Of a stretch of DNA of 64,000 nucleotides, positions 56,951 through 64,000 are shown piece by piece. The number at the start of each line of letters is the position of its first letter. Within the stretch, counting starts at the first letter, position 1. The stretch is from Bacteroidales bacterium (GTDB lineage: Bacteria > Bacteroidota > Bacteroidia > Bacteroidales > JAADJA01), in contig JAGVPB010000040.1 of NCBI GenBank assembly GCA_020052415.1, forward strand, positions 88,410-152,409, read 5' to 3'. The notes beneath the pieces were generated by a model. That model made no database searches. It had not been told where the DNA came from and saw nothing but the letters and a program-made list of their open reading frames with translations. A program made the position numbers and the translations under genes.

Positions 56951-57826
56951 ATGAAAAAAATTTCTTTAATTATCCTTGTAGCATGGTTGAACAATGGTTT
57001 TGCACAAAACACAGTTCCCAACGGAAATTTCGAAGTATGGACCGATCAGTATCATGCCGAATCCTGGGATGGTATGAATTATGAAGGGACATGGATTAAT
57101 TTTCTGACATTTTCCAGGACAGAAGATGCGCATTCAGGTAATTATGCTGCGCAAATCGAAAATGTAAGTGATGAATTGATTGGTTTGATTCCGGGTATGG
57201 CCTTTACCGGAACCTTTGAATTTGATCCCCTCACTTATGAATACACCATTAAAATGGGAGTCCCGGTTACCGGTCGGCCTACTTCACTGAACGGGTATTT
57301 TAAATACTCACCGGCAGGTGGGGATACGATGGTAATCGCCATTGGAATGTTTAAATGGAATGAACAGGAAATGGATCTCGATTCCATTGGGGGTGGAATT
57401 TATTTTACGGGCAATTCCGTCACAACCTACACGAATTTTCATATTCCCATACAGTATTATTCGAACGACGATGCCGATACGATGTACATCCTGATGACTC
57501 CTTCAACTGATACTTATCACGAAGGGAGCAAACTCCTTACTGACGACCTCACCCTCAGTTACAATCCATCGGGTACAAATGAAAATTATACCGGAGATGT
57601 TTATTGTTTTCCGAACCCTGCTTCTGATTTTCTTATGATAGAAACTGCCGGACAATCTCAGGAATTATCTTACATCATCAGGAATTTAGCGGGAGTTACC
57701 GTTCTCTCAGGCATCCGGGGAAATAAACAGGTTGACATTCGTAATCTCAGGGATGGCCTTTATTTTCTTTCGGTTTATAAAGGCGACAGCCAGGTTTTAA
57801 CACAGAAAATTATCATTCAACATTAA
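56951..57826 (+). CDS. Secreted PCMD-like/T9SS sorting-domain protein
   Basis: 291 residues. Signal peptide to about residue 18 (WLNNGFAQ). The N-terminal beta-sandwich (PNGNFEVWTD ... GMNYEGTW, with DDLTLSY at its end) resembles the putative carbohydrate-metabolism domain of Bacteroidota. The C-terminal ~70 residues (CFPNPASDFLMIE, RDGLYFLSVYKG) are a T9SS sorting domain. Likely a surface protein that binds glycans; no catalytic residues recognised. Its 3' end overlaps the antisense hepT remnant by 14 bp. Confidence 0.8.
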   Translation: MKKISLIILVAWLNNGFAQNTVPNGNFEVWTDQYHAESWDGMNYEGTWINFLTFSRTEDAHSGNYAAQIENVSDELIGLIPGMAFTGTFEFDPLTYEYTIKMGVPVTGRPTSLNGYFKYSPAGGDTMVIAIGMFKWNEQEMDLDSIGGGIYFTGNSVTTYTNFHIPIQYYSNDDADTMYILMTPSTDTYHEGSKLLTDDLTLSYNPSGTNENYTGDVYCFPNPASDFLMIETAGQSQELSYIIRNLAGVTVLSGIRGNKQVDIRNLRDGLYFLSVYKGDSQVLTQKIIIQH

Positions 57827-57899
57827 ACGGCTGAAAATTATAAATTTTCTGAATGCACTCCCTGATATGGTCAATATATAAAAGATCATCCTTATCCAT
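57813..57899 (-). pseudogene. HepT (HEPN toxin, DUF86) remnant
   Basis: An ATG overlapping the mntA stop by one base (TGATG) opens a 28-codon frame beginning MDKDDLLYIDHIRECIQKIYNF, very like the N-terminus of HepT-type HEPN proteins. It runs into a stop at 57813, inside the antisense 3' end of the T9SS gene. The catalytic R-x4-H part is missing, so the toxin is gone. Confidence 0.6.
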
Positions 57900-58183
57900 C
57901 AGTATATAATTTGAAGGTCACGAAATCTGTTATCTTTCAATCGTTTGTTTTTTAAGGTGCCCTCGGTAACAAGGTCTACTTTTATTCCGGTTCTTTTTAA
58001 GAGTAAATATTCTGCATGCACCAACTGAAGAAGTGTAATGGCTGACCTGAACCTGACCAGGATATCCAGGTCACTTTTCCCTGAATTCTCATTACGTGTA
58101 AAGGAACCAAATATACCAATCATTTCAGGATCCAAATCCTTTAAGGTAGCGATAATGATCTGCTTTAAATCCGGATTCATCAA
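57899..58183 (-). CDS. MntA-like nucleotidyltransferase (orphaned antitoxin)
   Basis: 94 residues. Minimal nucleotidyltransferase with GSFTRNENSGKSDLDILVRF: the GS-x10-D-x-D site (Asp pair), and the third Asp in IKVDLVTEG. In MntA-HepT systems it AMPylates HepT and neutralises it. All three metal aspartates appear intact. Partner HepT is reduced to a stub. Confidence 0.85.
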   Translation of the reverse strand: MMNPDLKQIIIATLKDLDPEMIGIFGSFTRNENSGKSDLDILVRFRSAITLLQLVHAEYLLLKRTGIKVDLVTEGTLKNKRLKDNRFRDLQIIY

Positions 58184-58237
58184 TGCATTTTTTTACAAAG
58201 TTAGAAAAATTTCTTTCCTGAGATTTATAAAAGCCCA

Positions 58238-58280
58238 AAACTGAGAACCGTGAACTGAGAACTGAAAACTGAGAACAGAC
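58238..58280. repeat. Degenerate AACTGAGA repeat
   Basis: ACTGAGAACCGTGAACTGAG and further AACTGAAAACTGAGAAC units with a 7-8 bp period, between mntA and the HEPN-like gene. Confidence 0.75.
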
Positions 58281-58429
58281 TTGCCACAGATTAAATGGTT
58301 AAGAATAAGTGAATAATGAATGACCTGTATTAACCGGCAATGTTTATCAGGTGCATGGTTGGAAAGTTAAACCACAAGTGATGCTTACGCACGGGGCTAT
58401 GATTGAACACTTGCGGCAGAGGGGATTAG

Positions 58430-59575
58430 TTATTCTTTTTCAAGTTCATCAATTGCTTTTTTTATTTCTGCTGTGTCAAAAAGAGTCGAACCAATTTCTA
58501 ATGCTCGTCTGTATAAAGGCAGAATGAATTTTGGATAACTCTTTCTTTTAAATGGATTGTCTTCTTTAAGCATTTTCTGATGTCTTAAATTACCAAATTT
58601 TAGTAGTAACATCGTGACTCTTGCAATTTCATCTTCTCTTTTTCTGTCCATTATTTTATCAACCAAGTTGTGAAATTCTACGTCACTTTGGTGAATATCT
58701 GATTTGTCTTCATACCTTTTAATTTGATCGTTTATCTCTATATTTTCAATATTTGCCGAATTCATCCTAATGTTGTGGCCTGCATACATATCATATTGCT
58801 CGTCATACCAAATTCCCGAGTCGTGCCATTGTCCGTAAAACTGAACAGCATTTTTAATTTTGAATCCTTTAAGTCCAACAGCGGAACCTAATATTGTAAT
58901 TTCACAAGGATTTGGGAAAAGCCCGATGACTATTTTATCCTGCGTATAGTTTGCAAAAGAGGTAAGGTAGAGTTGTTTAAAGGTATCAAAAAATGCTATT
59001 GTTTTTTCAACTTTGGGGTAAAAAAACTCTTGGATATTAAATGATGATTGTCCCTCTCCGAGGATATAAATAAGCTCGGAATCGTGTAAGATATATTCTT
59101 CGTCACTTAACGCATAAGCCGAATGAAAAAATGTGTTACGAATTTCTTTGAAATGATTGTCCTTGAAAAACTTAATGATCTTTTGTTTGTCGGCATCATA
59201 CAAAAGTTCTAATAAATAGTCTTGTTTTTCACCAATACCCAAAAGTCTTTCATACTTTCTTGTTTTCCAAAAAAGATAAGATGAGCCTTTATAACCTGTT
59301 TTAACTCTACAAAGACTACCAATAATATTGTAGAAGTCACTATTTTCGAAAAATGTTGAATAAAGAAGTGCACCAATCCTTGTCTTTTCTTTACCTAAAT
59401 GTGAGTTGAAAAGTTCCTTATAAAATTCGATGGCATCAAACCACTCATATAAATTACTTGTCAACTTATGTGTTCCCATACACCTGTAATTAATCAAAGT
59501 CAGAACAAAGTCAAACTCACTTCTTAGCTTTGCTTCGTCAAATAGGGTTGTTAGGTCTTTTAAAGTGTCTTTCAT
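58430..59575 (-). CDS. Putative HEPN-like protein of unknown function
   Basis: 381 residues from the ATG at 59575; a TTG ten codons upstream is less likely. The segment FKEIRNTFFHSAYALSD at about 165 contains R-N-x3-H, the R-x4-6-H HEPN ribonuclease signature. The rest is helical with no other motif recognised. Base composition is AT-rich like its neighbours, but the gene lies in an accessory strip beside MntA/HepT debris and repeats. Defence role possible, not shown. Confidence 0.55.
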   Translation of the reverse strand: MKDTLKDLTTLFDEAKLRSEFDFVLTLINYRCMGTHKLTSNLYEWFDAIEFYKELFNSHLGKEKTRIGALLYSTFFENSDFYNIIGSLCRVKTGYKGSSYLFWKTRKYERLLGIGEKQDYLLELLYDADKQKIIKFFKDNHFKEIRNTFFHSAYALSDEEYILHDSELIYILGEGQSSFNIQEFFYPKVEKTIAFFDTFKQLYLTSFANYTQDKIVIGLFPNPCEITILGSAVGLKGFKIKNAVQFYGQWHDSGIWYDEQYDMYAGHNIRMNSANIENIEINDQIKRYEDKSDIHQSDVEFHNLVDKIMDRKREDEIARVTMLLLKFGNLRHQKMLKEDNPFKRKSYPKFILPLYRRALEIGSTLFDTAEIKKAIDELEKE

Positions 59576-59858
59576 CTTTCTGGTCTGTCTTATATATATA
59601 GCCAATTTTAAAATATCTCCTTAACTTGCAACTCTTATCATTTTCCATTCCCTTTCATTGCTTTCTTAATCTGCCTAACATAATGAGCATGTGTTTAGCT
59701 AAAAAAATTCGTCAGACTTTCGCTGCTTTGTGCTCACTTTGCACTTTATTTTTTTATACAACGAACAGTAAAACTAGACTCCTTTGGATAAAAGCTATAA
59801 CGAACATCTGTATACCAATAGCTATGATGTTGTAGTACATGCAATTCTGCAAATTACT

Positions 59859-62675
59859 TCATTTGAATGATCTGAATATGTTTTTAACATTTGTATCATT
59901 TCTCTTATCAAAATTTAATTTATCTGATTTTAAAGATTTTTTTGTAACGTCCTTTTTTATCATTGGTATAACAATAGTATTTTTGTCTTTGGTAAATTCA
60001 ACATAACCGGCAAGGTTCCAGTTATAATCCAGTCCATAAGTAACCGACATGGATTCCCAAGTACCGCTCAGAGTAATCATATCACCTTTTCCCTGAATAG
60101 CCGGACCATCATCGCAACCAGCCGGGTAAGTGCCTGCAGCATGGGTCAAAGAGTATCCAAACCATAAATCGGATGCAGCATTAATCATAACAGGGGTTGT
60201 CAAATAAATTTCATTCCACTCGTCAACTATATAACTGGTCACATTTTGAGTAGAAACAAGTGTCGTTCCTGCTGCACCGATCCATACTTTAATTACATAG
60301 GTAGCTGCAGGATCTCCGTTGGGGAAGAAACTTACCTGTGATAAGGTCAATCCATTATAGGCGGCAAGGTCAGCAGGAGTCCAACGAGATGCTACATTGA
60401 ATGAACCTCCAGCTGTCAAACCGATTCCATTACCATTATTTACACCGGCATCCCATTGGATCCATTCTCCGGCTCCACCTGCCAGTGTTGTAAAACTAAT
60501 CTGATTGCCATAAGCTGTTCCAACACTATTTGTTGCATAAGCACGAACATAATAATCAGTTTCAGGTTCTAATCCTGTAATACTGCTCACAAAACTACCA
60601 GTGCCTGATCCATCAGTTGTATGGTTGTCGAAAATTGTTGGATTTTGTGAAGTACTCCAGCAAACACCGCGTGCAGTAACTGTTGCTCCTCCAGTATTAG
60701 TAACATAACCACCTGACGTAGCACTTGTGGAGGTTATATTTGTTATTGAACTTGTTGTCACAGTTGGTAAGGTAATTTGTAAAGTTGTAAAACTAATCTG
60801 ATTTCCATATCCAGTACCCACGCTATTAACTGCCCAGGCGCGAACATAGTAATTCGTATTTGGTGTCAATCCGGTGATATTGCTTGTAAAACTGCCAGTA
60901 CCTGAGCCATTGTTAGTATGTGGATCCGATAAAGTTGGATTTGGAGAGATACTCCAACAAACACCACGTGATGTAACAGTTGCTCCCCCATCGTCAATAA
61001 CATTACCGCCGGAAGTTGCAGTGATATAAGAAATATTTGAAATGGCAGTTGTTGTTACTGTTGGGATAGTTAAGGTGGTAAAAATTATCTGAGTCCCATA
61101 GCCAGTACCTTCTTCATTTTTAGCAAAAGCGCGTACATAATAAGTTGTGTTTTCCGTGAGGCCTGTAATATTGCTTGTAAAACTACCCGTTCCGCTGCCA
61201 TTTGATGTAGAATCAATGCAGTTTTGCAAAGTAGGATCTCCGGTAGTGTTCCAACAAACGCCCCTTGCGTTAACTGTTCCATTCCCGTTATTCGTTACAT
61301 TACCACCACTAACTGCCGAGTTGGTCGTGATGTTTGAAACTGCCGTAGTTGTTACAGAAGGAATGGCTAATAGTAAAGTCGTGAAACTTTTTACCTCCCC
61401 GTAACCAGTTTCATTTTCATTTGTAGCATAAGCCACCACATAATAGGTTACTCCATCTTCAAGCCCTGTAATATTACTTGTAAAAGTGCCCAATCCACTG
61501 CCATCTACTGTATAACCCAAATTATTAGTAAGAGAAGGATTGCCTGCCTCATTCCAGCAAACTCCCCGTGTGGTCACTGTACCATTGCCATTATTGGTAA
61601 CATTTCCTCCGCATTGGGCGGAGGAAACGGTTATGCTCGTTACGTCTGCTGTGGTTACTTGTGGTGTTATTATTGGAGTTGCTGTAAAGTTTTTAATTTC
61701 TCCATATCCGGTTCCTTTTTCATTGGTTGCAAAAGCTACGACATAGTAAGTAGTACCATCATCCAGGTTTGTGATGTTACTTGTAAATTCTCCGAGGCCA
61801 ATGCCATCTTCGGAATGACCAATATTATTTTCAAAAGTCGGTGTTGAAAGGGTATCCCAACATACACCTCTTACTGTCACAGTGCCGTTTCCATCTGATG
61901 TAACGTTTCCACCGCATTGTACAGAGGTAGTTGTGATGTTGGTAACATCTGATGTAACTACCACCGGAAGAGTAACAGGAATGGTTGAAAAGGTTATTAC
62001 TTCTCCATAACCGGTTCCTTTTTCATTTGTAGCGTATGCAGCTACGTAATAGTTAGTCCCTTCATGTAAGCCGGTTATCTCGCTTGAAAAGTTGCCTAAT
62101 CCCAGGCTGTCAACTGTAAATCCAAGGCAACTGTCAATTCGAAAAACCGCTGTTGTGTCCCAGCAAACACCACGGGCAGTTACAACAAGCCCGCTGTCGT
62201 TAGTAACTATCCCGCCACATAAAGCAGACGTCAGCGAAATATCAGATACTATATTCGTTGAAACAACCGGTTTGCCGGTTTTTAAGGTTTTGATCTGTTC
62301 TTCGTCACCGTAGGCAATGGCATAAGCGGTTTGAATGTAAGGCCGGATGAAATAAACAGTGTTGGGTTCCAGGCTGTCAATTACACTCATGAAATCATTT
62401 TCAGGACTTAACTTACCCAAAAGGGTGAGATTTTCTTCTATGGTTGGATTCGTTTCCGTATTCCAGCAATGGCCGTGCTGGAAAATTTCATTTCCACCAA
62501 GGGTGATCACTCCGGTTTTAATTTCAGTAAAGAAATAGGAAAGCGAATCAATAACGTTATTGCCCATTTCAATTTTGTTACCACCTGTCGGGGCATCTTT
62601 TTCTTTCCGGCAGGTAATAAAAAAGAGGGTGATAAGAACAATAAGAATAAAACCAGTTTTAGTTTTCATATCCAT
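59859..62675 (-). CDS. Lipoprotein with tandem fibronectin-III-like repeats
   Basis: 938 residues. Lipobox LFFITC near residue 22. One divergent and six clear ~95-residue repeats (RGVCW ... GLxxxTxYYVxAxAxNxxGTGYG ... FTT) span about 35-715, with a conserved Trp after the Cys. A C-terminal lectin-like domain (about 720-910: WIQWDAGVNNGNGIGLTAGG) follows. The N-terminal start may be 6 bp later (MKTKTGF). Surface scaffold or adhesin likely. It starts 6 bp after the outer-membrane protein gene, so the two form an operon. Confidence 0.85.
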   Translation of the reverse strand: MDMKTKTGFILIVLITLFFITCRKEKDAPTGGNKIEMGNNVIDSLSYFFTEIKTGVITLGGNEIFQHGHCWNTETNPTIEENLTLLGKLSPENDFMSVIDSLEPNTVYFIRPYIQTAYAIAYGDEEQIKTLKTGKPVVSTNIVSDISLTSALCGGIVTNDSGLVVTARGVCWDTTAVFRIDSCLGFTVDSLGLGNFSSEITGLHEGTNYYVAAYATNEKGTGYGEVITFSTIPVTLPVVVTSDVTNITTTSVQCGGNVTSDGNGTVTVRGVCWDTLSTPTFENNIGHSEDGIGLGEFTSNITNLDDGTTYYVVAFATNEKGTGYGEIKNFTATPIITPQVTTADVTSITVSSAQCGGNVTNNGNGTVTTRGVCWNEAGNPSLTNNLGYTVDGSGLGTFTSNITGLEDGVTYYVVAYATNENETGYGEVKSFTTLLLAIPSVTTTAVSNITTNSAVSGGNVTNNGNGTVNARGVCWNTTGDPTLQNCIDSTSNGSGTGSFTSNITGLTENTTYYVRAFAKNEEGTGYGTQIIFTTLTIPTVTTTAISNISYITATSGGNVIDDGGATVTSRGVCWSISPNPTLSDPHTNNGSGTGSFTSNITGLTPNTNYYVRAWAVNSVGTGYGNQISFTTLQITLPTVTTSSITNITSTSATSGGYVTNTGGATVTARGVCWSTSQNPTIFDNHTTDGSGTGSFVSSITGLEPETDYYVRAYATNSVGTAYGNQISFTTLAGGAGEWIQWDAGVNNGNGIGLTAGGSFNVASRWTPADLAAYNGLTLSQVSFFPNGDPAATYVIKVWIGAAGTTLVSTQNVTSYIVDEWNEIYLTTPVMINAASDLWFGYSLTHAAGTYPAGCDDGPAIQGKGDMITLSGTWESMSVTYGLDYNWNLAGYVEFTKDKNTIVIPMIKKDVTKKSLKSDKLNFDKRNDTNVKNIFRSFK

Positions 62676-62681
62676 TTCCTG

Positions 62682-63518
62682 TTAAAAACTATATCCAATT
62701 CCCGCCGTCCAGTTGATTGTATTAAAATTGATGGTGGCCGCGCCTCCGGTCAAAAGTAATTTGCCAAACCGGTAAATGATCCCTGCATCCGCTTCCACTC
62801 CTTCATTGCTGTAATCCGGATTTTTGACAAAGGTAGTGCCTGTTTTCGCTTCATTGTCATTGCTGAAATCATCAATTTCGTACAGGTAGTTCTCCTTGCC
62901 ATAACCGGCTCCTGCAAAAATAAACAAGTCACGAGCCGCCTGGTAGGTTACGCCACCTCCTGCAAATAATGCCGAATAGCCATTGTTGCCGTTAAATTCG
63001 TAATATCCGGGTTTGTCGTAATCCTTCACCAAACCGTTTTCATAATCGTAACTGCTTTTTTCAAATCCCTGCAGGTTCATTCTTCCTTCTATGTACCAGC
63101 CAATCTTCCCAATCGAACCTACCCGTAAACCCAGGTAAGTTGTCGTATTGCCGACATAAGAGATGAAAAATGATTTTTCTATTTTTTGTTCCAGAAGTTC
63201 TCCACGAACATCGAAAACCAAATCCTGCTTTGTAAAAGGAACTTCTTTTAAAGCATCCCAGATGATCTGATGATTGCCGTTCCTTATGTCCTTGCCAATA
63301 TTACCTGATACTGCCGTTACCGGACCGGTAAAGGTTTGTCCCTTGTCGGAGCTGTAATACAAACTGATGTTTAAACTTTCGTTGAATTTAAGGCCACGGA
63401 CTTCATATTTTACAGTGATCTGGTCACCAGTAACGGATGCCTCAATATTTTTAATTTCCTGGGCATTCAGTAAGGAAAGATAGAAAGTCACGAATAAAAA
63501 AAGAGATAAATGTTTCAT
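62682..63518 (-). CDS. Outer-membrane beta-barrel protein with N-terminal Ig-like domain
   Basis: 278 residues from the ATG at 63518 (MKHLSLFLFVTFY signal). An Ig-like strand region (VTGDQITVKYEVRGL) precedes repeated aromatic beta strands (GWYIEGRMNLQGF, LFAGGGVTYQAARD, ending TAGIGYSF), whose terminal F fits an outer-membrane barrel. Partner of the downstream FN3-like lipoprotein. Function unknown; perhaps its surface anchor. Confidence 0.75.
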   Translation of the reverse strand: MKHLSLFLFVTFYLSLLNAQEIKNIEASVTGDQITVKYEVRGLKFNESLNISLYYSSDKGQTFTGPVTAVSGNIGKDIRNGNHQIIWDALKEVPFTKQDLVFDVRGELLEQKIEKSFFISYVGNTTTYLGLRVGSIGKIGWYIEGRMNLQGFEKSSYDYENGLVKDYDKPGYYEFNGNNGYSALFAGGGVTYQAARDLFIFAGAGYGKENYLYEIDDFSNDNEAKTGTTFVKNPDYSNEGVEADAGIIYRFGKLLLTGGAATINFNTINWTAGIGYSF

Positions 63519-63681
63519 GTTGAATGTTGCCACAGATTCACAGATTATAAAATTAGTCTTTTTGTTTTTAATGAGTCTTCGCCGAAATTCATTAATTCTC
63601 ATTTTATTGTATTTTTTTAAGATTCCTCATTTCGCTGCGCTCCATTTATGTTTTATCGTTTTCCCTATTTGCTTAAATTTG

Positions 63682-63839
63682 AGATTCCTCATTTCGCTTC
63701 GCTCCATTCGGAATGACAGTTTGGTTTTTTCAGGGAAGGGAACGAGGTGCGGCTCGTCTCGCGTGAACGCGAGACGAATCGCACCTCGTTCCTGTAATAC
63801 CAAACCCAGACTGTCATTCCGAGCGAAGCGAGGAATCTG
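63682..63839. repeat. 158-bp imperfect palindrome with central hairpin
   Basis: Left arm AGATTCCTCATTTCGCTTCG ... CGGAATGACAGT and right arm ACTGTCATTCCG ... CGAAGCGAGGAATCT are near-complementary. TTGGT/ACCAA pairs continue inward to the hairpin at 63741-63790, a 23-bp stem with one G-T wobble and one mismatch (AACGAGGTGC ... GCACCTCGTT). Confidence 0.85.
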
Positions 63840-63925
63840 TTTACAGTGTTCATTATTCTTTTTAATTATGCTCCAGTTGATTTTTTCATTGTTGTTAACA
63901 GACTTGCCCTACCGTATTGTTTTTT

Positions 63926-64000
63926 GAGATTCCTCATTCCGCTGCGCTTCATTCGGAATGACAGTTGTTTGTTCTGGGGAAGGGAGTGAGAAGCATCCCG
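63926..64000. repeat. Second palindromic repeat copy, cut by window edge
   Basis: GAGATTCCTCATTCCGCTGCG ... CATTCGGAATGACAGTT repeats the left arm of the copy at 63682. Its centre differs (GGGAGTGAGAAGCATCCCG), and the right arm lies outside the window. Confidence 0.75.

Larger units (their letters stand above)
63519..64000. other. Gene-free repeat-rich end of window
   Basis: No coding sequence with support. It holds nested palindromic repeats (63621-63648, 63682-63839, 63926-64000) of the GATTCCTCATTTCGCTTCGCTC / CTGTCATTCCGAGCGAAGCG type, with one strong hairpin at 63741-63790. Confidence 0.7.

Noticed and set aside
58320..59700. Integron attC-like or attachment sites around the HEPN-like gene
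   Set aside because: GTTAAAC and GCCTAAC motifs occur, but without paired core sites or an integrase.
1..64000. tRNA and rRNA genes
   Set aside because: No conserved T-loop or rRNA segments were recognised by reading; a covariance-model search would be decisive.

Overview
The window looks like a chromosomal segment of an uncultured or little-studied Bacteroidota member, probably class Bacteroidia. The sequence supports this in four ways. The division/cell-wall (dcw) cluster has the Bacteroidota gene order and Bacteroidota-type proteins: MraY with an inserted loop, PBP with one PASTA domain, and FtsZ with a long tail. Several secreted proteins end in type IX secretion (T9SS) sorting domains. 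Promoters fit the Bacteroidota -7/-33 consensus (TTTG-N19-TAnnTTTG), best in front of rplM. A glsA-glsB pair for glycine lipids is present. MurE carries the DNPR motif, which predicts meso-diaminopimelate peptidoglycan.

Layout. 1-5.4 kb (minus strand): a cut-off BamA/TamA-like barrel protein, a CBS-domain protein, rsgA, a small cupin, engB, glsB and glsA. 5.6-21.7 kb (plus strand): the dcw cluster mraZ-rsmH-ftsL-ftsI-murE-mraY-murD-ftsW-murG-murC-ftsQ-ftsA-ftsZ, interrupted only between ftsA and ftsZ by a GxxExxY-family gene flanked by inverted repeats. 21.9-26.3 kb: a yqeY-like gene, then two secreted T9SS proteins. 26.9-32.0 kb (mostly minus): translation and nucleotide genes rplM-rpsI-rpsB-tsf and pyrH-frr, with one plus-strand membrane protein between. 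32.1-40.5 kb: a metallo-beta-lactamase-fold hydrolase, a radical SAM/SPASM protein, an AI-2E-type permease, a DUF5686 outer-membrane protein and a large repeat-rich T9SS protein.

40.7-48.9 kb is the most interesting part. It encodes a small Cys-rich protein, a true DsrC (both C-terminal cysteines), a NarI/DsrM-like cytochrome b subunit, a DsrK/HdrD-like iron-sulfur protein and a cysteine-desulfurase-like enzyme. A YyaL-type thioredoxin-fold protein and a multihaem cytochrome c with a small membrane peptide lie beside it. No dsrAB sulfite reductase is visible. The set suggests a membrane-linked thiol/persulfide redox relay between the quinone pool and DsrC.

49-64 kb: a YkgJ-type protein, a GH2 beta-mannosidase lipoprotein divergent from a phosphodiesterase across 32-bp repeated palindromes, nadB, a DUF4160-DUF2442 pair, a 2-oxoacid dehydrogenase E2, a T9SS protein, an MntA antitoxin with only a stub of HepT, a HEPN-like protein, and an outer-membrane protein/FN3-like repeat lipoprotein pair. 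The window ends in nested palindromic intergenic repeats.

Many intergenic regions carry short-period (about 7-10 bp) degenerate tandem repeats or members of a dispersed CACAGAG-type repeat family. No rRNA, tRNA, CRISPR array, insertion sequence or prophage was recognised.
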